Counted from the first letter of the stretch, positions 35,275 to 43,392 are shown. The stretch is DNA of 64,000 bases from Alistipes sp. UBA940 (GCA_002293425.1 DBDE01000009.1:6950-70949), one strand, 5' to 3'. The notes: generated from the letters alone by a model not told the origin. Made by a program: numbers and translations.

Positions 35275-35333
35275 TGTTTTCCCGCAGTTATCTACTATAT
35301 TTTTAGTTTTAAACTTTTAGTTTTTAATTTATT

Positions 35334-35903
35334 ATGGCAAACGTTGCAAGTAATTTCCAGGGGCTTCCCATCGCGGAGCTCATTGCGTCGCCTCTTCGCG
35401 CGGCGTGCGATTCCCAGAAACTTTTGGCCCAGTCGGCGTTCGAGTTTATGACCCAGATCGGGTTTACAGACGACAAGCACACCCAGGCGCGCCTGCTCGA
35501 ATTCAAGCTGGAACGCCCCGTCGAGGGTCAGGGCGGTAAGTCGGAGGTGACGGTTCGCGCGCCGTTCATCGGATTGGTGCCCATTCCGTCGTTGCTCATC
35601 GACGATGTTCAGATCGACTTCCAGATGGAGGTGACCGACACCGCCACCAGCAAGGACAGTACCTCTTCCGAGGTCACCACCGACGCTTCGGCCAGCTTCA
35701 ATTTCGGTTGGTTCGGCAAGGGCAGCGTGAGCATCCACGGCAAGGTCACCTCGGCGCGCGAGAACACCCGCTCGACCAACCAGACGGCCAAGTATCAGGT
35801 TCACGTTTCGGCTCGTCAGCAGAAACCCAGCGAGGGGTTGAGCAAGTTGATGGACATTATGGCGGCGTGCATCGAGCCCATTCCGGCCGGCAATGCTTCG
35901 TGA
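35334..35903 (+). CDS. DUF2589-family protein (second copy)
   Basis: 189 aa. A helical N-terminus (LIASPLRAACDSQKLLAQSA) is followed by the diagnostic APFIGLVPIPSLLIDDVQID strand pair. A Ser/Thr-rich loop (DTATSKDSTSSEVTTDAS) and a second beta part (SVSIHGKVTSARENTRSTNQ) follow, then a C-terminal helix (GLSKLMDIMAACIEP). The sister gene upstream keeps the same helix / LVP-strand / C-helix order, so the pair probably forms a hetero-oligomer. Cytoplasmic. The deaminase gene begins 6 bp downstream, strongly suggesting a joint role. Confidence 0.85.
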   Translation: MANVASNFQGLPIAELIASPLRAACDSQKLLAQSAFEFMTQIGFTDDKHTQARLLEFKLERPVEGQGGKSEVTVRAPFIGLVPIPSLLIDDVQIDFQMEVTDTATSKDSTSSEVTTDASASFNFGWFGKGSVSIHGKVTSARENTRSTNQTAKYQVHVSARQQKPSEGLSKLMDIMAACIEPIPAGNAS

Positions 35904-35909
35904 TAGGGT

Positions 35910-36404
35910 ATGCCGGCCATAATGATCAATCGGCACGATCCGGATTATCATCGTGCCACGCTCACCCGCCGCAGCGACGACGACCTGGCGGCGAGCATAT
36001 TGTTGGCTCTCAACTATTCGCGCCGCACTAAGCAGACGTCGGTGTCGCAGGGACTTATTCAGATGGATTGCGTGGCCCTGTGTTATTGTCCGGAGGGGCT
36101 GTGGGTTGCTTCGAACACGCGCAAGATCTCCGACGACGACCTGGAAACGTTGCGCACGTTTCTATGCGACCAGAACATCGACATCTATGTTGTGGTGAAC
36201 GGTTCGGGGGGTATGCACGCCGAAATGCAGCTTCTCAAAGAGCTGTTGGAGGTGTACACCAAGGGGCAGATACAGGAGCTGGGGCTTCGAATGGGGGTAT
36301 CGAAGGCGTGCTGCGGTCGGTGTGCGGATAAGCTGCGTGAGTACAGCATCTCCTTCACCGAGGAGCACGACTCGCCGGTTGTCAATTGGGAATCACCCGA
36401 TTGA
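35910..36404 (+). CDS. Predicted zinc-dependent deaminase-fold protein
   Basis: 164 aa. The central region shows the cytidine-deaminase-superfamily zinc signature: HAE (H103, E105) and, 29 residues after the Glu, C-x-x-C at C135-C138 (ACCGRCADKL). Preceding strands (DCVALCYCPEGLWVASN; DIYVVVNGSGG) and the helix between the motifs (MQLLKELLEVY) fit the fold. No signal peptide. Substrate unknown: free nucleotide, RNA or DNA are all possible; spacing resembles nucleic-acid or toxin-type deaminases. Last gene of the HTH / DUF2589 / DUF2589 / deaminase cluster. Confidence 0.78.
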   Translation: MPAIMINRHDPDYHRATLTRRSDDDLAASILLALNYSRRTKQTSVSQGLIQMDCVALCYCPEGLWVASNTRKISDDDLETLRTFLCDQNIDIYVVVNGSGGMHAEMQLLKELLEVYTKGQIQELGLRMGVSKACCGRCADKLREYSISFTEEHDSPVVNWESPD

Positions 36405-36410
36405 CGCGCG

Positions 36411-36515
36411 TCATTTGCGTTTGTTGCCCAACCGCCACACTGCGCGCATCGTGATGATGAACACGACGACGATGCCGACGATAATTAGAACAGCCAATAT
36501 TTGTCTTCCTTCCAT
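36411..36515 (-). CDS. 34-aa predicted membrane protein
   Basis: Translated by eye from ATG 36515 to TGA 36413-36411. It consists of MEGRQ, a 17-residue hydrophobic helix (ILAVLIIVGIVVVFIIT) and a basic tail (MRAVWRLGNKRK), a good small membrane protein layout with positive-inside tail. It converges on the deaminase gene with 6 bp between stops. No clear promoter. Could be a real small protein or chance. Confidence 0.4.
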   Translation of the reverse strand: MEGRQILAVLIIVGIVVVFIITMRAVWRLGNKRK

Positions 36516-36602
36516 AGTGAAGGAGCCCGTTGCAAAAACCGTGCAAAAGTGATATGGACGAAAAAAGTCGCAAGAAGTGCACTTGCTTTCAATTTTTTAT
36601 TG

Positions 36603-36610
36603 TAAGTTTG
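36603..36610 (+). promoter_or_regulatory. -7 box for the FimB-like lipoprotein gene
   Basis: TAAGTTTG matches TAnnTTTG, 33 bp before the start at 36644. A TTG lies 17 bp upstream; the spacer is a little short. Confidence 0.55.
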
Positions 36611-36643
36611 TGACAGTTTTGTTGACTGAAAACGTCCTGACCA

Positions 36644-37411
36644 ATGAGAAATGTATTGATTTTTTGCGTTGCGCTATGCTTTGCGGCGTGTGGCGGAAAG
36701 GCCGAGCGATATGGCGATAAGTTCGATCACGGCACGGTGGATCTGAAGATTTCGGACTGTGGGTTGAGCGAACACGTTGTGCGCATCGACGGCAAGAGCG
36801 ACACCACGGTCTTTTTCGAGGGGCACGAATATTCTTTTTCGTTGCGGCCGGGCACCCATCGCATCCACGTTTGGGCCGATGTGGAGGGTGTTTTCGTGAT
36901 TGGCGATGTGGCTTATGTCGAGGCGGTGAGTACGGGTGGTGTTTTGCCCTATCCCGAGCGGTTTTTCTCTTCTGCGACCACGGTTACGGTCGATCCGGAC
37001 GGAGTCCATAGCGTTGTCGCGCTTATGAAGGGCCATTTGCGTGAGTTGGTTTTGGTGGTCGACGGGTTTAGCGAGGGGGTGGAGAGCATTCGCGGACGGT
37101 TGTCGGGTGTTGCGGGGTCGATGAATATCGATACCGAGATTTTGGGCGAGTCTTCGACGGTGGAGATGGATTTCGTTAGGGGTGAGGATGGTTTGTGGCG
37201 GTCGACTGCGCGGATGTTCGGTGTTGTGGGCTCGGTTCAGACTTTTCGGGCGGAGGTTACATATTTGGCCACAAGGAGCGACGACCGGCAGGAACCTTCG
37301 GCTGCTTTGTCGGAGATCGGCAGGGGCGTTTTCGAGAAGGACCTGAGCGATGAGTTGCGCAGTTTCAACGACGACAAGAACTCCCCGATGCACCTCGTGA
37401 TGGGGTTATAG
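36644..37411 (+). CDS. FimB/Mfa2- or DUF5119-like lipoprotein
   Basis: 255 aa with lipoprotein signal MRNVLIFCVALCFAAC (C16). The mature part is beta-rich with the 'FSLRPGTHRIHVWADVEGV' pattern, like the 'G-x-Y-x-x-x-V-W' strand of Mfa2/FimB anchors and DUF5119 proteins, and two beta-sandwich halves (about 30-125, 130-255). Such lipoproteins anchor fimbriae or regulate their length. It stands alone between two fimbrial loci, with its 3' end overlapping the convergent AsmA-like gene by 6 bp. Confidence 0.6.
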   Translation: MRNVLIFCVALCFAACGGKAERYGDKFDHGTVDLKISDCGLSEHVVRIDGKSDTTVFFEGHEYSFSLRPGTHRIHVWADVEGVFVIGDVAYVEAVSTGGVLPYPERFFSSATTVTVDPDGVHSVVALMKGHLRELVLVVDGFSEGVESIRGRLSGVAGSMNIDTEILGESSTVEMDFVRGEDGLWRSTARMFGVVGSVQTFRAEVTYLATRSDDRQEPSAALSEIGRGVFEKDLSDELRSFNDDKNSPMHLVMGL

Positions 37412-38698
37412 CACCGTTTGCTTGATCCCGGGGATGAGCGATTTCCAGATAAAGTTGTAGGTGCTTTTTTGTGGATCGCGCTGTTGTGTTCCTTCGCCGG
37501 TGCGCAGGTTTCCTTTGCCGTCGCGACCTGGGTTGCTGTTGCGGATCAGGATGTCGTTCAGCGCGAAGGTCAAAAAGCCGCGCTTTTGGTGGGTCTCTTT
37601 TTTCAGCAGTTCCACTTCCAGGTCCGAATAGCGCATCGTTAGCCATACGTGCGATTGCGTGTTGGTGCCCTCGATTTTGTAGTCCAGACGTTGCATTTCG
37701 CCGTCGGTTATTTTCACGTTCATTAGCGGTTCTACGGCGCGGTTGAATGCCGACAGCGCGCTTTTGCCTATTTGCCCGCTCATTTCCCAGTGGTTGTCCA
37801 GCGAGTCGATGGGGAATCGGCAGTGGGCGGTCAGTTCGCCTGTGTGCATTAGGAGCGCGGTGAGGTCGATTTCGAAGAATCGGTCGTGTCCTTGCGCTGT
37901 GTTGGTCAGGTTGGTGACGGTTCCGTGTCCGTTCGTTATGCTCACCACGCCGTCGGTTGTGGCTTCGGCGGCGAGTTCGTTGTAGGTTATGTCGAGGTCG
38001 TTGTAGATAATCTTTTTGATCTCGACAGCGATGGGGATCCGTTGCACCGATTGCCACAGCAGGGGTTTCACGCGTGGGGCTTCGTAGATTTTGCGGTTTT
38101 TGCGGCTCACTATCGCTGTGCTGTCGACCGTTATGCTGTCCACTATCAGCTTTTTCGCCATCAGCGAATCCACGTTTATGCCGTTCAGAGTCAGTGTGTG
38201 GAGCGAGATACGGTTTCGGTCGCTTTCGCCGGTACCGAATGCTACGGTCAGAGAGTCGATTGCGATGGCGGCCGTCTTCAGTTGGTCGACATCGACCCTC
38301 ATTGCGCCCATCTCCATCAGGGTGGGGTCGCCGGTTTTCGATCCGAGGACCATTGTGGCGTTGTGGGTGTCGAGGGTTATTGATTTTGCTCCTAATTGTT
38401 TGTTTTTGTAGCTCACTCCGCGCACTCGGGCCCGGTCGATGACGGCGTCCAGGGCCACGATGCCTTTTGCGGGGGTCGATGCGTCGTCGTGTTGCACTTT
38501 CAGGTGGGTTCGGTGCAGGGTTACGCTCCGGTTCAGGAGGTTTACGGCCACTCGCCCCAGGTCGACGTCGACGCCCGAGCCTTCGATCTGCTTTTCGATT
38601 TGAGCTTTGATGATGTGTTCGGCAACTTTATGGGCAACGAAGAGCAGAATTGCCAGCCCTGCGACGATTGCGATGACTATGATTATCCACTTTTTCAT
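37406..38698 (-). CDS. AsmA-like inner-membrane protein
   Basis: 430 aa from ATG 38698 (MKKWIIIVIAIVAGLAILL). A single N-terminal membrane anchor is followed by a long repeating beta region (GRVAVNLLNRSVTLHRTHL; LTLNGINVDSLMAKKLIVDS), the pattern of AsmA/DUF748 proteins. These form periplasmic hydrophobic channels thought to move phospholipids to the outer membrane. The longer frame to 38764 would run through a terminator, so it is rejected. Its 5' side is separated from tRNA-Asn by that terminator. Confidence 0.75.
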   Translation of the reverse strand: MKKWIIIVIAIVAGLAILLFVAHKVAEHIIKAQIEKQIEGSGVDVDLGRVAVNLLNRSVTLHRTHLKVQHDDASTPAKGIVALDAVIDRARVRGVSYKNKQLGAKSITLDTHNATMVLGSKTGDPTLMEMGAMRVDVDQLKTAAIAIDSLTVAFGTGESDRNRISLHTLTLNGINVDSLMAKKLIVDSITVDSTAIVSRKNRKIYEAPRVKPLLWQSVQRIPIAVEIKKIIYNDLDITYNELAAEATTDGVVSITNGHGTVTNLTNTAQGHDRFFEIDLTALLMHTGELTAHCRFPIDSLDNHWEMSGQIGKSALSAFNRAVEPLMNVKITDGEMQRLDYKIEGTNTQSHVWLTMRYSDLEVELLKKETHQKRGFLTFALNDILIRNSNPGRDGKGNLRTGEGTQQRDPQKSTYNFIWKSLIPGIKQTVL

Positions 38699-38722
38699 AA
38701 TGCCCTGTGGTAGAAACAAAAA

Positions 38723-38750
38723 CCACGCCATACATCTGGCGTGGTTTTGT
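38723..38750 (-). terminator. Terminator downstream of tRNA-Asn
   Basis: Perfect stem CCACGCCA / TGGCGTGG with a 6-nt loop (38723-38744) flanked by T-rich tracts on both strands, so it can act in both directions. It lies 10 bp beyond the tRNA 3' end. Confidence 0.85.
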
Positions 38751-38753
38751 TTG

Positions 38754-38827
38754 CTCCTCTTCAAGGACTTGAACCTTGGACCCCCTGATTAACAGTCAGG
38801 TGCTCTAACCAACTGAGCTAAAGAGGA
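38754..38827 (-). tRNA. tRNA-Asn (GTT)
   Basis: 74-nt cloverleaf on the minus strand: acceptor TCCTCTT / AAGAGGA, D arm with AGCTCAGTTGGTTAGAGC, anticodon loop CTGTTAA (GTT), and T arm with GGTTCAAGTCC. Discriminator G, CCA not encoded. All stems pair. Confidence 0.97.
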
Positions 38828-38887
38828 ATATTTCGCTTTTTGCGAGTGCAAATATAGCTTGTTTTTTCTTAACTGCAAAAAAATAGT

Positions 38888-38895
38888 TAACTTTG
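38888..38895 (+). promoter_or_regulatory. -7 box immediately before the DUF1573 gene
   Basis: TAACTTTG, a perfect TAnnTTTG, ends 4 bp before the GTG start at 38900. A TTG at 38869-38871 leaves a short 16-bp spacer. If used, the mRNA would be leaderless or nearly so. Confidence 0.5.
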
Positions 38896-38899
38896 AGTT

Positions 38900-39262
38900 G
38901 TGATTAGATTACTTTTTATTTTCGCGGCGGTTTTTGCCGGAGGGCGTGAGGAGTCGCCTTTGCGGTTCGACGACAGGGGGCACAATTTCGGCACCATTCG
39001 GGAGGCGGACGGAGAGGTCAGCCATGTGTTTGTGTTTACCAATGTCGGCTCGGAACCTGTGGTTATCGACCGTGTGGTGGCGTCGTGCGGATGTGTTGCG
39101 GGCGATTATCCCCGTACGCCGGTTGTTCCGGGCGGACGGGGCGAGATTGTTGTTGTTTTTGAGCCGGCGGGTTATCGGGGCAGGGTGGTGAAGAGCATTG
39201 CGGTGGTTTCGGGCGGTCGGCGGTGGAGCAATTTTTTGGAGATAAAAGCTAAGGTGAAATGA
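38900..39262 (+). CDS. DUF1573 secreted protein
   Basis: 120 aa starting at GTG 38900, the only reasonable start. A short hydrophobic signal (MIRLLFIFAAVFAGG) is followed by one DUF1573 Ig-like domain: LRFDDRGHNFGTIREADGEV, then VFTNVGSEPVVIDRVVASCG with the conserved Cys pair. These periplasmic domains are abundant in Bacteroidetes and lack a known activity. Its stop overlaps the start of the NfnA-like gene (ATGA), so it leads that operon. The signal peptide is short and the -7 box abuts the start. Confidence 0.8.
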   Translation: MIRLLFIFAAVFAGGREESPLRFDDRGHNFGTIREADGEVSHVFVFTNVGSEPVVIDRVVASCGCVAGDYPRTPVVPGGRGEIVVVFEPAGYRGRVVKSIAVVSGGRRWSNFLEIKAKVK

Positions 39263-40113
39263 GTTTCAGGATTCTTTATAAACATCGGTTGACGCCCGAT
39301 ACGACCCTTATGCGCGTCGAGGCGCCGATGGTTGCGCGGGCGGCTCGTCCGGGCCAGTTCGTCATCGTCAGGGTGGGCGAGCAGGGCGAGAGGGTGCCGC
39401 TTACTATTGCCGACTTTTCGGCTGATGAGGGGTGGGTTGCGATCGTTACGCAGACGGTGGGGGCGACCACTATGCGCCTCAATTCGTTGGAGGCGGGCGA
39501 TTCGCTTGCCGATTTCGTGGGGCCGCTGGGTCGCCCGAGCGAGTTTGTTGACGAGGATGTGTCGGACAGAAGATTTTTGTTTGTCGCCGGTGGGGTTGGT
39601 GCGGCTCCGGTTTATCCCCAGGCGCGTTGGTTGCACGAGCGTGGGGCGAAGGTCGATGTGATTATCGGCGCGCGCAGCAGGGACCTCATTATTTTCGAAC
39701 GGGAGATGAGGGCGGTGGCGGACGAAGTTTATCTCGCCACGGATGACGGGTCGGCGGGGTGGCACGGGCTGGTGACGGGGTTGTTGTCCGATTTGGTTCG
39801 GGTTCGCGGCAAGGTTTACGACGAGGTTGTGACGATCGGGCCGATGGTGATGATGAAGTTTGTTGCCAAGGAGACATTGGGTTTGGGGTTGAAGACTGTT
39901 GCGAGCCTCAATTCGTTGATGGTGGACGGGACGGGAATGTGTGGTGCTTGCCGTGTGACGGTTGGCGGGCAGACGGTTTTTGCTTGTGTGGACGGGCCGG
40001 AGTTCGATGCGCACGTGGTCGATTTCGACGAGGCCATCCGCCGTTCGACGATGTACAGGCCGCAGGAGGAGAGGGCCTATCACAAATGTAAAATCGGGTT
40101 GAATGGCGAGTAA
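39259..40113 (+). CDS. Ferredoxin-NADP reductase subunit alpha (NfnA / SudB-like)
   Basis: 284 aa flavoprotein. An N-terminal FAD-binding beta-barrel (PGQFVIVRVGEQGERVPLTI) is followed by an NAD-binding region (FLFVAGGVGAAPVYPQARWL) and a C-terminal [2Fe-2S] site (DGTGMCGACRV ... FACVDGPEFD). It partners with the next gene in the electron-bifurcating NADH-dependent ferredoxin:NADP oxidoreductase or in sulfide-dehydrogenase / glutamate-synthase-like complexes. The genes overlap by 11 bp. Length is normal. Confidence 0.88.
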   Translation: MSFRILYKHRLTPDTTLMRVEAPMVARAARPGQFVIVRVGEQGERVPLTIADFSADEGWVAIVTQTVGATTMRLNSLEAGDSLADFVGPLGRPSEFVDEDVSDRRFLFVAGGVGAAPVYPQARWLHERGAKVDVIIGARSRDLIIFEREMRAVADEVYLATDDGSAGWHGLVTGLLSDLVRVRGKVYDEVVTIGPMVMMKFVAKETLGLGLKTVASLNSLMVDGTGMCGACRVTVGGQTVFACVDGPEFDAHVVDFDEAIRRSTMYRPQEERAYHKCKIGLNGE

Positions 40114-41482
40114 GATACCAAGAATAGAGGCGCGCGAGCAGGATCCGCGGCAGAGGGCGATGAATTTCGACGAGGTCAGTTTCGGCTTCACCGAGGCTGA
40201 GGCTCGGGCCGAAGCGGGGAGGTGTTTGCAGTGCAAGAATCGCCCTTGCGTGGCCGCTTGTCCGGTGCATATCCAGATTCCGGAGTTTATTTTGGCTGTC
40301 AGGGATGGCAGGGTGGGGGAGGCTGGCGAGATTATTTCGCGCGATAGTTTGTTGCCGTCGGTGTGTGGCCGCGTTTGTCCCCAGGAGGTACAGTGCGAGG
40401 GGAGCTGTGTGTTGGGCATTAAGGGCCGGAGCGTCAATATCGGCAAGTTGGAGCGGTTTGTGGGCGACTCGGAGCTGGCCGAAAAACCCTTAGAGCGATC
40501 GCGTGTCGTTCCTAATAGCCATAAGGTGGCGATTGTCGGCAGTGGTCCGGCGGGGTTGACGTGTGCGGCCGATTTGGCTCGAATGGGCTATGGGGTGACT
40601 ATTTTCGAGGCTTTGCATCGCGCGGGCGGGGTGTTGGTTTATGGCATTCCGGAGTTCCGGCTGCCTAAGACGGCGGTGGTGGAGCGCGAGATAGCCAAGT
40701 TGCGGGCCCTCGGAGTGCACATCGAGACCGACGTGGTTGTCGGCCGAACGATAACCATCGACCGGCTTCAACAAGAGTACGACGCGGTTTTTGTCGGTTC
40801 GGGTGCGGGTTTGCCCAACTTTATGGGTATTGCGGGCGAGAACCTCAATGGCGTTCTTTCGGCCAACGAGTTTCTTACGCGGGTGAATTTGATGGGGGCA
40901 TACAAAAAGGATTCCGACACTCCCATCTATGTCGGATCTAAGACGGTGGTTGTCGGCGGGGGCAATGTGGCGATGGATGCGGTCAGGGTCGCTAAGCGAT
41001 TGGGCTCGGAGGCGACGATTATGTATCGCCGTGGGGAGGAGGAGCTGCCGGCGCGAAAAGAGGAGGTTCATCACGCCAGGGAGGAGGGCGTCGAGTTTCG
41101 GATGCTTGCTAATCCTGTCGAGATTTTGGGCGATGAACGGGGCTGGGTGAGAGGTGTGAGGTGTGTGAGGATGGAGCTGGGCGAGGCGGATGCGTCGGGT
41201 CGGCGCAGTCCGGTTGTGGTGGAGGGCTCGGAGTTCGAGGTGGAGTGCGATTGTGTTGTGATGGCTTTGGGTACTTCGCCCAATCCGTTGATTGCGCGGA
41301 CTACGAGTGGGCTTGTTGTCGGCAGGCGTGGAACTTTGGTTGTTTCCGACGATGGGGCCACTTCTCGTCCGGGGGTGTTTGCGGGGGGCGATGCGGTGAG
41401 TGGTGCGGCCACGGTTATTCTCGCGATGGGTGCGGGCCGAACCGCAGCGCGCGCGATAGACAAATATATTCGTGGAGTATGA
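40103..41482 (+). CDS. NfnB / glutamate synthase small-subunit-like oxidoreductase
   Basis: 459 aa. The N-terminal region has two 4Fe-4S cysteine sets (CLQCKNRPCVAACPV; CGRVCPQEVQCEGSC). An FAD site (VAIVGSGPAGLTCAADLA) and an NAD(P) site (TVVVGGGNVAMDAVRVAKR) follow, ending with SRPGVFAGGDAVSGAATVI. With the preceding gene it forms the NfnAB (SudAB) pair, balancing NADH, NADPH and ferredoxin in the cytoplasm. The annotation 'glutamate synthase small subunit' is common for this family, but no large subunit is present. Confidence 0.9.
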   Translation: MASKIPRIEAREQDPRQRAMNFDEVSFGFTEAEARAEAGRCLQCKNRPCVAACPVHIQIPEFILAVRDGRVGEAGEIISRDSLLPSVCGRVCPQEVQCEGSCVLGIKGRSVNIGKLERFVGDSELAEKPLERSRVVPNSHKVAIVGSGPAGLTCAADLARMGYGVTIFEALHRAGGVLVYGIPEFRLPKTAVVEREIAKLRALGVHIETDVVVGRTITIDRLQQEYDAVFVGSGAGLPNFMGIAGENLNGVLSANEFLTRVNLMGAYKKDSDTPIYVGSKTVVVGGGNVAMDAVRVAKRLGSEATIMYRRGEEELPARKEEVHHAREEGVEFRMLANPVEILGDERGWVRGVRCVRMELGEADASGRRSPVVVEGSEFEVECDCVVMALGTSPNPLIARTTSGLVVGRRGTLVVSDDGATSRPGVFAGGDAVSGAATVILAMGAGRTAARAIDKYIRGV

Positions 41483-42105
41483 AACTCATTCGCCTTAGAG
41501 AGATAGACCTCATTGTCCTTCCTGAGATGTTTGCCACGGGTTATAACGTCGATGCTCGGGCGGTGGCGGGGTGTGCAGGGGAGGCGTTGGATTTTCTCCG
41601 GAAACTTGCCCGACAGTATTCTTCTGCCGTTGTGGGAACGGTGGCGGTGGAAGAACACGGGCGTTATTATAACAGGATGTATTTCGTTCGGCCCGACGGC
41701 ACGTTCGATAAGTACGATAAGCGACATTTGTTCTCGTTTGCCGGCGAGCATCATAGCTATACGGCTGGTCGCGAGCGGGTTGTGGTCGAGTGGCGTGGGT
41801 GGCGGATATTGTTGCAGGTGTGTTATGATTTGCGTTTTCCGGTTTTTTCGCGCAATCGGGGCGATTACGATATGATCGTTTACTCTGCCGATTGGCCTGC
41901 TTCGAGGATCGAGGCTTGGGATATTCTGCTCAGGGCGAGGGCGGTCGAGAACTTGTGTTATGTGGTCGGGGTGAATCCCATTCATTCCCGATTGATCGAT
42001 TTTAAGGGGCGCGATGTCGGGGCTGTGGATATGCAATCCTTGAAAGATTTCCGTGCAAAATTTCCCGCTTTGGAAGATTCCGACCGTTTCGCGTTACAAT
42101 TTTAG
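41479..42105 (+). CDS. Nitrilase-superfamily (YafV / omega-amidase-like) protein, short form
   Basis: 208 aa from ATG 41479, overlapping the nfnB stop (ATGA). The Glu-Lys-Cys triad is intact: LPEMFATG (E16), DKYDKRHLFSF (K81), LLQVCYDLRFP (C115). Typical members are ~250-260 aa and start ~25 residues earlier with the first beta strand; this protein also lacks part of the segment between VNPIHS and GAVDMQSL, where others have a YxGxS stretch. It is either a compact enzyme or a decaying one. The expected reaction is omega-amide hydrolysis in 2-oxoglutaramate disposal. Confidence 0.72.
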   Translation: MKLIRLREIDLIVLPEMFATGYNVDARAVAGCAGEALDFLRKLARQYSSAVVGTVAVEEHGRYYNRMYFVRPDGTFDKYDKRHLFSFAGEHHSYTAGRERVVVEWRGWRILLQVCYDLRFPVFSRNRGDYDMIVYSADWPASRIEAWDILLRARAVENLCYVVGVNPIHSRLIDFKGRDVGAVDMQSLKDFRAKFPALEDSDRFALQF

Positions 42106-42126
42106 TCTCCCGAACGTTATATTAGC

Positions 42127-42609
42127 GTGACGACGGATTTCAACACGCTCTATCTGACCCTTCATCCGCGCGTTTTTCGCTTGGCGGTGCGCATTGTCGG
42201 CAGTCGCGACGACGCCGAGGATGTGGCACAGGACCTTTACGAACGGTTGTGGCGTCGGCGGTTGGTGGTGATGGTGCAGCGCAATCCGGCTGGGTATGTT
42301 TTGGCTGCGGCGCGAAATCTGTGTCTCGACCGTCTGAGAGCACGAAAGCAGACCATAGAAGTACCGCCTGCGTTGGGTGAAAAAAGTTTCCATCAGTGGG
42401 ACGACACGGCCGAGATTGTTGCGCGTCTGTTGGACGCCCTGCCGGAGAAGCAGCGGACGGCGATCCACCTGCGCGATGTCGAGGGGATGGAGATGGTCGA
42501 GATAGCGCAGATAATGCGCACCAGCGAAACAGCTGTCCGGATGTCGCTTTCGCGCGGTCGGGCAGTGCTCAGAGAACAACTCACAAAAACGATGAACTAT
42601 GGAACGTGA
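42127..42609 (+). CDS. ECF-type sigma factor
   Basis: 160 aa starting GTG 42127. Region 2 (LHPRVFRLAVRIVGSRDDAE, VAQDLYERLWRR) and region 4 (LPEKQRTAIHLRDVEGMEMV, TSETAVRMSLSRGRAVLR) are both complete. The following gene overlaps by 11 bp and encodes a single-pass membrane protein, a probable anti-sigma partner. A DUF4252 gene then follows. This three-gene arrangement recurs in Bacteroidetes. Confidence 0.92.
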   Translation: MTTDFNTLYLTLHPRVFRLAVRIVGSRDDAEDVAQDLYERLWRRRLVVMVQRNPAGYVLAAARNLCLDRLRARKQTIEVPPALGEKSFHQWDDTAEIVARLLDALPEKQRTAIHLRDVEGMEMVEIAQIMRTSETAVRMSLSRGRAVLREQLTKTMNYGT

Positions 42610-42916
42610 TGAATTACAGAGAGCGTTTGACACTATCGGGCAACAGATGCCTCAGAGGCAGATTGTTTTGCACCGAGGCTCCCCGAGGGGTGTTTGGCTG
42701 GCTGCGGCGGCTGTCGTCGTGGGGGTATTCTTTTTGGTTAAGCCCGCTCCGGAGCCCGATTTTGTGTGTTACATCGACGGGGTGCGCATCTACGATCGTG
42801 CCGTGGCCGAGCAGTACGCCCTGGAAACGCTCGAACGGGTGAACGCAAAAATGGAGCGCGCTTCGGCCGAGATCACCCGCGTGAACGAAATTTTGAACAA
42901 ACATTTAACCCAATAA
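42599..42916 (+). CDS. Small single-pass membrane protein, possible anti-sigma factor
   Basis: 105 aa. Cytoplasmic N-terminus (MERDELQRAFDTIGQQMPQR), a transmembrane segment (about 32-46, VWLAAAAVVVGVFFLV) and a C-terminal coiled coil (ETLERVNAKMERASAEITRV). It overlaps the sigma gene and precedes a secreted DUF4252 gene, so it fits an anti-sigma position. The N-terminal segment is too short to identify a known anti-sigma domain. Confidence 0.6.
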   Translation: MERDELQRAFDTIGQQMPQRQIVLHRGSPRGVWLAAAAVVVGVFFLVKPAPEPDFVCYIDGVRIYDRAVAEQYALETLERVNAKMERASAEITRVNEILNKHLTQ

Positions 42917-42930
42917 AAAACGTAGAAATT

Positions 42931-43392
42931 ATGAAAAAAATGTTGTTTTCCGTGGTTGCGATTCTGGTTGGTTTCGCCGCCGCAGCACAAAAATCGAAGG
43001 TCGACAGTCTGGTCGAAAAGTACTCGACCAAGGACGGGGTGACGGTCATTAAGCTCGATGGCAAGATGCTTGAAAATAGGGAAGGGATGTCATTTTTTGC
43101 TTTCAGCGACGATATTTCGGACAAGACGGTCAAAAACATCAGGCAGGTGACGGTGATTTCGAACGACGGGGGAAGTGAGGAGCTGGCGGAGGCGTTTCGT
43201 GTGATATTGGACGGCAAGGAGTATGGCGAGGTTTTGGAGCTCGACTCGAATGGCAGTAAGGTGAGGGTGGTGTCTAATGTGGACGTGGGGCGCAACGAAC
43301 AGGGCGAGATTGTCGTCACGATCGACGAGGGCGATAAGAAAGAGGTGCTGGTGCGGATCGTCGGCGACCTCTACCCGCCCGACAAAAAATAG
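42931..43392 (+). CDS. DUF4252 secreted protein
   Basis: 153 aa from ATG 42931. A signal peptide (MKKMLFSVVAILVGFAAAAQ) is followed by the DUF4252 pattern (SLVEKYSTKDGVTVIKLDGK; ILDGKEYGEVLELDSNGSKV). DUF4252 proteins in Bacteroidetes are exported and often genetically tied to an ECF sigma factor, as here. Function unknown. Its stop is directly adjacent to the stop of the convergent TIGR03915 gene. Confidence 0.8.
   Translation: MKKMLFSVVAILVGFAAAAQKSKVDSLVEKYSTKDGVTVIKLDGKMLENREGMSFFAFSDDISDKTVKNIRQVTVISNDGGSEELAEAFRVILDGKEYGEVLELDSNGSKVRVVSNVDVGRNEQGEIVVTIDEGDKKEVLVRIVGDLYPPDKK

Noticed and set aside
39172..40446. 424-codon open frame on the minus strand
   Set aside because: Antisense to nfnA/nfnB, which carry clear cofactor motifs.
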